From positions 1 to 64,000 of the forward strand of contig JBDTOO010000009.1 in NCBI GenBank assembly GCA_039933215.1: DNA of 64,000 bases, in the 5' to 3' direction. Of the stretch, positions 25,112 to 32,800 are shown piece after piece. The number at the start of each line of letters is the position of its first letter. Position 1 is the stretch's first letter. The notes beneath the pieces are model-generated. The model saw only the letters and a list, made by a program, of their open reading frames with translations, had not been told where the DNA came from and made no database searches. A program made the translations under genes and the position numbers. The stretch is from JALYUA01 sp039933215 (GTDB lineage: Bacteria; Acidobacteriota; Thermoanaerobaculia; UBA5066; Gp7-AA6).

Positions 25112-26160
25112 GGCTCCCCCCACCACGCGTCGAGAGGAGCTCCGTCGACGCCCCGAAAAACCGTCCAGAGCCACGGTCCCGGAGGCATCGCCGTTCGCAC
25201 CTCCGGCGGCACCCGAAAAGGGCACTCGAGGTCCGCGCCCGCGAAGGGAAATCCCGAGGCGTGCGGCGAGAAGGCGAGCCATGCGCCCGGGCGCGCCGCG
25301 AGCTCCGCTCCGGCCCGCCGCGCCAGCGCGGGCGAGGCCGCAGCGTGGGTCCGCCGCTGCGCTCGCTCGAGGAGCGCCCGTCCGAGCGCTCCGTAGCGGC
25401 GTCGCCGGAAGAGGCTCTTCGACTCCGCGCGTCGCCGCTCCGTCTCCGGCTCGCCCGCGGCGCTTCCACCCCAGAGATGCCGCACCCTCGCCGTGGCCGC
25501 GACGCGCAGCTCGAGGCCCGCGGCCCGAACGCGCGCTTCCCACTCGGTCTCCTCGTACTCGAAGAGGAACCGCTCATCGAAGCGGCCCACCCGGTCGAAG
25601 ACGTCCCGTCGCACGGCGAGCACGGCGCCGGAGAGATGCCGGGCCGGACCTCCGTGCGTCCAGAGCCGGACCGCCTCGCGGGCGAAGCGCGCGAATCGCC
25701 GCTCGTCCCGTCGGCGGGATCGGGGCCCTCGAAGCATCGCGAGCTCCTGGAGGAAGCCGGGATCGAATCCCGGCGGCAGGAGCACCCGGCCCGCGTCGTC
25801 CCACGAGCAGACCGGAGCACAGGCTCCGACGCGCGGGTCGTCGGCCGTGCGGACGAGCTCCGTGAAGGCTCCCGGCCGAAACAGGACGTCGGCGTTGGAC
25901 AGAACGAGCCGGGCGCTTTGCGCCCGCGCGAGGCCGGCATTCAACCCGCCGGAATAGCCGCGATTGTCCGGGAGCAGGCACAGTTCGGCCGGAAGCGCCG
26001 CGAGAGCCGGCTTCTCCGCTTCTCCCGAGCCGCAGTCGACGACGATGATCTCGCCCGCGATGTTCTCGGCCTCGAACGCCCGGTGCGCGCTTTCGACGCA
26101 CCGGGCGGCCAGCTGCGCCTGCCGGTAGTTGACGACGACGAGGGACACGGCCGGGGTCAT
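25108..26160 (-). CDS. Family 2 glycosyltransferase
   Basis: 350 residues from ATG at 26160 (ATGA overlap with the preceding GT4 gene). The N-terminus SLVVVNYRQAQLAARCVES, then VVDCGSGE, NRGYSGGLNAGLARA and LVLSNADVLFRPGA, show a rhamnosyltransferase-like GT2. FLFEYEETEWEARVRAAG is the acceptor-side motif. The C-terminal ~100 residues are Arg/Ala-rich. It is part of the glycan run; donor sugar unknown. Confidence 0.87.
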   Translation of the reverse strand: MTPAVSLVVVNYRQAQLAARCVESAHRAFEAENIAGEIIVVDCGSGEAEKPALAALPAELCLLPDNRGYSGGLNAGLARAQSARLVLSNADVLFRPGAFTELVRTADDPRVGACAPVCSWDDAGRVLLPPGFDPGFLQELAMLRGPRSRRRDERRFARFAREAVRLWTHGGPARHLSGAVLAVRRDVFDRVGRFDERFLFEYEETEWEARVRAAGLELRVAATARVRHLWGGSAAGEPETERRRAESKSLFRRRRYGALGRALLERAQRRTHAAASPALARRAGAELAARPGAWLAFSPHASGFPFAGADLECPFRVPPEVRTAMPPGPWLWTVFRGVDGAPLDAWWGEP

Positions 26161-27164
26161 CGATGATCCGCCCGGGCGTCCTCGAACGCCTTCTCGAGCC
26201 TCTCGGCCACGCCCGCGGCGTCGAAACGGGACGCGGCCTCCGGCCCGGCCGTACGCGCCCGGGCCCGCGCGGACTCCGTCAGGAGAATCGGGAGCGCATC
26301 GGCGAGGCCCCCGGCATCTCCATCGCGAAAGTACCAGGCGGCGCCACCCGCGATCTCCCGGTGTCCGGGTGTGTCCGACAGGAGCGCCGGAACGCCGCAG
26401 GCCAGGGCCTCGAGCGACGGGAGCCCGAAGCCTTCCGCCGGACGGGAGGCGCCGACGAACACGTCGGCGGCGCGGTAGGCGTGCGGCATGCGGTCGGGAG
26501 CGAGCCGGTGATGGTATTCGTCGGTCAGCCCCAGCGCCCGTTCCGTTACCCCGCAGGGAAGGTACGAGATCCGGACCAGCCGGAATCGTCCGCCGCGGCC
26601 GCGGAAGGCGCCGAGACCCGCGAGCGCGACGTCGACGCCTTTGAAATCGATCTCGAGGGGCCCGACGACGAGTACGACGGGAGGATCGGCGGCCGCCCGA
26701 GGCGGGCCGGGAAAGAAATCGGTTCCGTCGAAAGCCTGGCCGACGTCGGTGACGGGTCCGAAGCCGAAGTCCGTCAGGCGCGCGGCGAGGGCCGCCGAGA
26801 TCGCCAGCTTGCGGGTGGGCGCGCGATAGATCGCCTCGATCTCGCTCCGGTGGGCTTCGTAGAACCCGATCTCCCCTTCATAGCCCTGGCAGAGATGGAA
26901 AACCGGTCCGCGGGCGCTTTCGAGGGCGGGGGGCACGGTCTTCCAGAACGTCGCGACGCGCACGTCCGCATCCGCGAGCTCGCGCGAATCGCGAAACGAA
27001 GAGCGCTCGAAGCGCGCCCGCAGGAGCGGGAACCACCTGGGCGCAGGTTGCGGCGACACGACGGCGACGCGATGACCGCGCCGCGCGAGGGCCTCCGCCT
27101 GGCGCAGCACGATCTGCACGCCTCCGAAGAGGTCCGTCGACTCGAGGAGGTAGGCGATCCTCAC
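26157..27164 (-). CDS. GT4-type glycosyltransferase (group 1)
   Basis: 335 residues from GTG at 27164. GT-B fold: MRIAYLLESTDLFGGVQIVL at the N-terminus (nucleotide and acceptor side), VVLVVGPLEIDFKGVDVAL at the start of the second domain, and the family motif EGFGLPSLEALACGVPALLS with the two glutamates of the E-x7-E type. It is predicted to be a retaining enzyme using a nucleotide sugar. It lies 31 bases after the methyltransferase gene and overlaps the next GT2 gene by four bases. Confidence 0.9.
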   Translation of the reverse strand: MRIAYLLESTDLFGGVQIVLRQAEALARRGHRVAVVSPQPAPRWFPLLRARFERSSFRDSRELADADVRVATFWKTVPPALESARGPVFHLCQGYEGEIGFYEAHRSEIEAIYRAPTRKLAISAALAARLTDFGFGPVTDVGQAFDGTDFFPGPPRAAADPPVVLVVGPLEIDFKGVDVALAGLGAFRGRGGRFRLVRISYLPCGVTERALGLTDEYHHRLAPDRMPHAYRAADVFVGASRPAEGFGLPSLEALACGVPALLSDTPGHREIAGGAAWYFRDGDAGGLADALPILLTESARARARTAGPEAASRFDAAGVAERLEKAFEDARADHR

Positions 27165-27195
27165 GACGCGGGTCGGGAAGTTCTTGGATCCGCCG

Positions 27196-28296
27196 TCATG
27201 CCGCGCGGCACACGGCGATCCACTGGTACGTGCGCAGGCTCTCCCGGTCCGCTCCGGGCCACGCGTCGGCGAGAGCCAGGAATGCGTCGGCGTCCGGAGC
27301 GGGAGCGCCCTGCTCCCCTTCTACCGATTCGACACGCCACCCCGCCTCCGCGAGGGCCTCCTCGAGCCAGGACCGGGAGAACCAGCGCAGATGCGAGGCG
27401 TCGCAGAGCCCGGCCGGGACCGGATCGAATCGTCCCGCGACGAGATCGCGGACGATCGAGAGATGCCCCACGTTCGGGACGCTCGCCAGAAGCATCCCGC
27501 CGCTTTCGGCGACCGCGAGCCCCTGCCGGAGAGCGGAAACCGGATCCTCCATGTGCTCGAGGACGTCGGCGAAGACGATCGCGTCGAAGCGTTGCCCGGA
27601 AGCGGCCAGAAGCGGGAGGACCTCCGCGAGATCCCCTTCCACGACCCGGTCGCAGAGCCGGCGCGCGCGACCGGCGAGGACGGGGTCGCGCTCGATCCCC
27701 GTGACGCTCCACGCCGGGTGGCGCGCCCGCGCGGCGGCGATTCCCGCCCCCGCGCCGCAGCCCACATCCAGGATCCGCAGAGGCCCCGGAGGCAGCCGGC
27801 GCGTCAGCTCGGGCCGCTCGCGGTGGGAGGGATCTTCGAAGCGAATCACCGGAAACCTCGGATCGTCCTGGGCGGCGGCCGACGCCGCCAGCCGGGCGAG
27901 AAAAGCCTCGACGGTCTCCCCCTCCGCCGGAGGGAAGTCCCGGGTCCGAAACGAAATCGCCGACCGCCCCGGCGCGTCGGCCCCTGCTCTTGCGACGCGG
28001 GCGCCCTCGAGCTCCCGCAGCGTGTGGACGAACGGCGGACTCGCCGGTGCCGACGGCTCCGATCGCGCGATCGAGCCTGCCGGGGGCTCCGGCACGGTCC
28101 CGCCCGCCGGCAGAGCGGAGGGTTCGAGGACCACGACCCAGGACGACGCGCCGTGAACCGCCTCGCGCGCGTCCGAGAGCGGCTCCCACAGGGCGACGCG
28201 TTCCGGGTCGACGGCGCGCGTCCATCGGAGTCGCGCGAAGGACGGCCCGAACGACTCCGGGAGCGGGCCCGGGAGAAAGGCGAGCGCGCGGGTCAA
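27196..28296 (-). CDS. SAM-dependent methyltransferase, possible glycan chain-capping enzyme
   Basis: 366 residues from TTG at 28296, whose TTGA overlaps the stop of the Wzt-like gene. Residues about 150-366 form a class I methyltransferase with ILDVGCGAGAGIAAA (motif I, about 175-189) and FDAIVFADVLEHMEDP; the N-terminal ~145 residues do not resemble a known domain. Known systems with a Wzt carbohydrate-binding domain (for example E. coli O9a) use an adjacent methyltransferase to cap chains, and Wzt reads the cap. The tight coupling to a Wzt with such a domain suggests the same here; this is inference. Confidence 0.8.
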   Translation of the reverse strand: MTRALAFLPGPLPESFGPSFARLRWTRAVDPERVALWEPLSDAREAVHGASSWVVVLEPSALPAGGTVPEPPAGSIARSEPSAPASPPFVHTLRELEGARVARAGADAPGRSAISFRTRDFPPAEGETVEAFLARLAASAAAQDDPRFPVIRFEDPSHRERPELTRRLPPGPLRILDVGCGAGAGIAAARARHPAWSVTGIERDPVLAGRARRLCDRVVEGDLAEVLPLLAASGQRFDAIVFADVLEHMEDPVSALRQGLAVAESGGMLLASVPNVGHLSIVRDLVAGRFDPVPAGLCDASHLRWFSRSWLEEALAEAGWRVESVEGEQGAPAPDADAFLALADAWPGADRESLRTYQWIAVCRAA

Positions 28297-29546
28297 GACG
28301 AGGCCGCGAGCCGCCCGGCGCCGGCCTCGGACTCGGAGTCTCGCGCCGGAAACGTCCAGTGGTGCCGCGGCCGGATGAGTCCGACGACGTACTCGGATGA
28401 CGTCACGGAAAACCCCGGCTTCAGGATTCGCGCGTCGTGGACATGGAGAGCCTTCTCGTCGCCCAGATAGACGTAGACCCGAAACTCTCCCTGGGCCACG
28501 GGCAACTCCGGGAAGACGAGCCGAAGCCGGTAGCGGGTCCGGCCGGTCAGAGGCGCCCAATCTTCGCTTCGGGTGTCGACGGCGAAGGCCTGAATTCCGT
28601 CCTCGCGATCGACGCCGACGCGCACGTGAAAGCCGAGCGAAGGACTCTCGGCCTCGAACTCCACGTCGATGGCGACCGTTTCCCCGGAGGCGAACTCGGA
28701 CCGGGGATACCCCGACCCGTCGTGGAGCACGACGTCGGTGATCCGCGCGGGCTTGCGGCCGTCGGTCGGCGCGGCGGACGGTTCTTCGGGCGCGAGCGCC
28801 CGCTGCTTGTCCTGGAGAAAGGCCTCGTAACGCCGCACCACCGGAAGAGCCGCTCCCTTCGCGGCGACCTCGCCGTTCTTCAGCCAGATCACCTCGTCGC
28901 AGAGGAGGGCCACGTAGTAGAGGGCGTGAGAACAGAAGAGCAGCGTGCCGCCCTGCTTGTGGAACTCGGTGATCCGGTCGACCGACTTCTTTTGAAAATA
29001 TCCGTCGCCGACGGCCAGGGCCTCGTCGACGATCAGGACGTCCGCGTCGGCGTGGGTGGCGACCGAGAACGCCAGCCGGAGCGCCATCCCCGACGAATAG
29101 GTGCGGACGGGCCGGTCGAAGAAGTCTCCGAGCTCCGAGAACTCCCGGATCCGGGGGATCCGCTCGCGGATCCGCGCGCCGTTCAAGCCCAGAAGCGCCG
29201 CGTTCATCCGCGCGTTCTCCCGACCCGTGAACTCGGGATGAAAGCCCATTCCGAGCTCCAAGATGGATGCGACGACGCCGCGGCGTTCGACCGACCCGGA
29301 AGTCGCCTGCGTCGTGCCGGCCACGATCTTGAGCAGAGTCGACTTTCCCGCGCCGTTCTCGCCCACCAGGCCGAGGGCTCGTCCGCGGGCCAGCTCGAAG
29401 GAGACGTCCCGCAGCGCGAGAAAGTCCTGATGACGCGGCCGCCGGAAGAGGAGCTCCCGAAGCCGGTCGGCCGCCGAGTCGTAGAGGCGATACGTCTTCG
29501 AGACGCTGGAGGCGCGGACGGAGATCTCGGACGAAACGACGGTCAC
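28293..29546 (-). CDS. ABC transporter ATPase with Wzt-type C-terminal domain (O-antigen/glycan export)
   Basis: 417 residues from GTG at 29546 (GGAG nine bases upstream). The reading frame is open to 29690 but its earlier part is low-complexity. Walker A GENGAGKST at 62-70, signature YSSGM at 150-154, Walker B LIVDEA at 171-176 and the switch region CSHALY at 205-210. Residues about 265-395 form a beta-rich C-terminal domain like that of Wzt, which selects the finished glycan for export. The matching permease is 9 kb away at 38548-39333. The strong terminator at 29851-29882 implies that this gene needs its own promoter. Confidence 0.92.
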   Translation of the reverse strand: MTVVSSEISVRASSVSKTYRLYDSAADRLRELLFRRPRHQDFLALRDVSFELARGRALGLVGENGAGKSTLLKIVAGTTQATSGSVERRGVVASILELGMGFHPEFTGRENARMNAALLGLNGARIRERIPRIREFSELGDFFDRPVRTYSSGMALRLAFSVATHADADVLIVDEALAVGDGYFQKKSVDRITEFHKQGGTLLFCSHALYYVALLCDEVIWLKNGEVAAKGAALPVVRRYEAFLQDKQRALAPEEPSAAPTDGRKPARITDVVLHDGSGYPRSEFASGETVAIDVEFEAESPSLGFHVRVGVDREDGIQAFAVDTRSEDWAPLTGRTRYRLRLVFPELPVAQGEFRVYVYLGDEKALHVHDARILKPGFSVTSSEYVVGLIRPRHHWTFPARDSESEAGAGRLAASS

Positions 29547-29850
29547 GGCGTCTGGCTCCGAGGGGGCGCGGCCGGATCGCGATTCCAGAATCGTTTCCCG
29601 GGCGGAAACAGGACCGCCTCCGCCCTCTCGCCTTCGGCGCGATGATGCGGACTCATTCCGGCACAAACGATCTGCAGGCGATGCCTCCACGCGGATGGTC
29701 CATTTCCGAAAGCGGCCATCGTTCGCCGCCGAGAAGGTCGGACACCCTCTCCCCGTCCGTTTCCATCTTCAGCTTCTCACAGTCGTTCGGACAGTCTACG
29801 GCGCTCCTCCGGCCGCCGTCTCCGGGAGCCCCGGGGATCGAGGGAGCAAG
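29547..29850. other. Intergenic stretch upstream of the Wzt-like gene
   Basis: About 300 bases between the terminator and the start of the Wzt-like gene. A minus-strand open frame runs through part of it (end at 29653, 37-79 residues), but its composition and lack of a ribosome site do not support a gene. No clear -35/-10 pair was recognised, although a promoter for the glycan run is expected here. Confidence 0.4.
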
Positions 29851-29882
29851 AAAAAGGCCCTGGGCTGAGCCAGGGCCTTTTT
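29851..29882 (-). terminator. Rho-independent terminator (bidirectional)
   Basis: AAAAAGGCCCTGG (29851-29863), loop GCTGAG, CCAGGGCCTTTTT (29870-29882): a 13-bp perfect stem that carries a T-run on either strand. It begins 16 bases past the stop of the PKD protein gene, read on the minus strand. Confidence 0.92.
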
Positions 29883-29898
29883 CGGGGATCACGCGGCC

Positions 29899-32800
29899 TC
29901 AGAAGGCGTCGACGTCCGCCAGGCTCGCCGTCGTGCCGAGGGGGTTGTGGTAGGTCTTCACGGCACCCGTCGTCGTGTCCGTCACGGTGATCGTGTACTC
30001 GAAATTCGACAGCGCGCCGTAGAAGACCCAGAAGTGCCCGTTGAAGGCGCTTCCATCCACGACCTTGATCAGCAGCTCGATGTTGTTGGCCGACAGGAAC
30101 CAGAACTCGCCGGTATCCGTGGTGACCGGCACGGCGGTGGCCGCTCCGGAGCCCGAGTCAGACCGCCAGTCGACCTTGACCTTGAAGCGGCCGTTGTTCA
30201 GGCAGAGGGTCTGCGCGTCGGCCCCGCACGCAAGGACGGAGATCGGGATCGACCCGATGTTGAGGTTGACGGTGTGGGTCCCGTCTCCCTGGACGAGGAG
30301 CTGTCCGGCGAAGTTGCCGCCCGCCGCGTAGGCGTGCGTCACGGAGCGCGCTTCGGGGGCGGCGCCTCCTCCGATCGTCCCGTCGCCGAAGACCCAGCCC
30401 CAGCTCGCGGCGTTCAGCTCGGTCGCGGTAAAGCGCACCGTGCGGCCGATCTCGGTCTCGTATTTGCCGGTCAGCGGGTTGAGCGTCGCGCCCTCGAGCG
30501 TGAAGGCCGCCGACGGAAGTCCCGGCCCCGCCGGAGGGGATATGGAGACGACCTTGGTCGCCACGGCGGTGGCCGGAGTCGGCGTCGCGGAGTCGGTGAC
30601 GCGCAGCGCCACGGTCCGCGAACCGGCCGCCGAGAAGGTGCAGGGGTTCTCCGCGACCCCGGCCGTGAAGCTCGGGGTGGAGGCGTCGTACTCGCAGTTC
30701 CAGGCGTACGAATAAGGGCCCGTGCCGCCCGTGACGCTGCCGGTGTAGGCCACCGCGGTTCCGACCGTCGCGGTCGACGGACCCGAGATGTTCGCGGCGA
30801 CGCCGCCGGAGCCTGCCGTCACGACGACGGTGGTGCTGCCGACCTCGGCTCCGCCGTTCGGCGATGCGCTGACGCGCACCGTGCCCGCATGGCCGTAGCT
30901 GTGCGTGTTCGGATTCGGACCGGGCTGGAAGCGGGGCGGAAAGTCCTCGCCGAAGTCCCACGAGTAGGTGTTCGCGGGAGAGGCCTGACAGGAGAACTGC
31001 TGGCCGATCGCGACGGTCGATGGCGTGCAGACGACCGTGATCGCGGCGCTCGTCGCCTCCGCGACCTTGGACGTCGGAGTCGCCGGCGACGGGAACGCGT
31101 TGACGTCCGCGAGGCTCGCCGTCGTGCCCGAGGGGTTGTGGTACGTCTTCACGGTGCCGGTCGTGGTGTCCTTGATGGTGATCGTGTACTCGACGTTCGA
31201 CAGCGCTCCGTAGAACACCCAGTAGTTGCCGTTGAACGTCCGGCCGTCGACGACCTTCAGGACGAGCTCGATGTTCGTCGGACTGAAGAACCAGTAGTAC
31301 CCGGTGTCGCCGGTCAGCGCGACCGCCGATCCGGCGCCGCTCTTGCCCTGATCCGGAACCGCCCAGTCGACCGTCGCCCGGAACCGGTTGGCGTTCAGGC
31401 AGAGGGTCGTTCCGCTGGTCACGCAGGAAACGACGTTGACGGTGAACTGGGAGATGACGAGGCCGTGGGTGTCCGCGTCGTTGCCCGTGACGAAGAGCTT
31501 CACCGTGTACGTGCCGAGCTGGGAGTACGTCTTCTTGACGCTGCGCGCGGCGCCCTGCGTGCTGTCGCCGAAGTCCCAGCCCCACGTGATGGCGTTCGGC
31601 TCCGCCGAAGTCATCGTGATTTCTTCGCCCGCGGACGCCGTGAAGACGGTTCCCGCGGCATTCGGGTTCGCGCCCGAGACGGTGAAGGCACCCGAGGGCG
31701 GCGGCGTGACGACCTGGACCGTGAACGACGCGATGCTCGTGCCGGTCGTCTGGTTGCCGTTTCCGGTGACGATGAGCTGGCCCTGATAGGTGCCCGTCTT
31801 CGGGTAGGTCTTCGTGATCGTGCGGCCCGTGCCGGCGCTCGTGTCGCCGAAGGCCCAGCCATACGTCGAGGCGTTGGCCTCGTTGGCCGTGAAGGTGATG
31901 GGCTGGCCCGCGCCCACGGTGATCGTGGTCCCGGCCTGCGTCGCGCCGGTCACGCCGAAGCCGTTCGACGGAGGAGCCAGACCGGTGATGTTGATGCTCG
32001 CCGTGCCGACCGCCCCGTTCGACGCGCTGTCCGTCACCCGGGCGGCGACCGCGTGGACGCCGTTTCCGGTAAACGTGCAAGCCTTCGTCTGCGTTCCCGC
32101 CACGAACTGCCCGGAACCGGCGAGGACGGAGTAGTCGCAAGCCCAGGAGTAGCTGTAGGGCTGCGTCCCACCGGTGGCGTTCGCGGTGAAGTTCAGCGGG
32201 GTGCCGGCGCTGCCCGTCGAGGGGCCCGACACGGAGGCGTTGATGGTCGTCGGAGGCGGCGTGCCGCCGGTGATGTTGACGTTCGCGAAGGCGATCGCCG
32301 AGTGCGGCGGGACCGCCGTGTCCGTCACGCGGACGGCCGGCGTCTGGCTGCCGTTGCGGTTGAACGTGCAGCTCTGGGTCGCCGTGCCTGCCTGAAAGTT
32401 TCCGCCGGTGAACGAGTTGTAGGTGCAGTCCCACGCGTACGTAAAGCTGCCCGTTCCGCCGCTCGCGTTCGCGGTGAAGGTCAGGGCCGATCCGACCGTC
32501 CCGGTCGAAGGGCCGCTCACGTTCGCGACGAGGGCCGCGGAGGCAATGACGACGGTCAGGTTATTCGAGACGGTTTTCGAGGTCGGGTTGCCCCCCGCGG
32601 GCGTGTAGTTGTATCGAAGAGTGACGCAATACGGGCCTTCCGTCGTGGGAGCCGGAGTGTCGAAGGGCGCAGGAATCGTCTGGCTGAAGGAGCCGGGGAG
32701 CGTCAGCGAGAATGCCGGCTGCGCGGCCGGACAGTTGCCGCTCGAAAACGCGAGGTCCACCGATGAGATGTTCGTGTTTGGCGCCTTCTGCATCGTGTTG

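Noticed and set aside
29653..29892. 79-codon frame just upstream of the Wzt-like gene
   Set aside because: It overlaps the strong terminator, lacks a ribosome site and resembles no protein; treated as intergenic.
29947..32766. 939-codon plus-strand frame opposite the PKD protein
   Set aside because: Extremely Arg/Gly/Val-rich translation with no domain, antisense to repeated PKD codons; the minus-strand protein has a signal peptide and known repeats.
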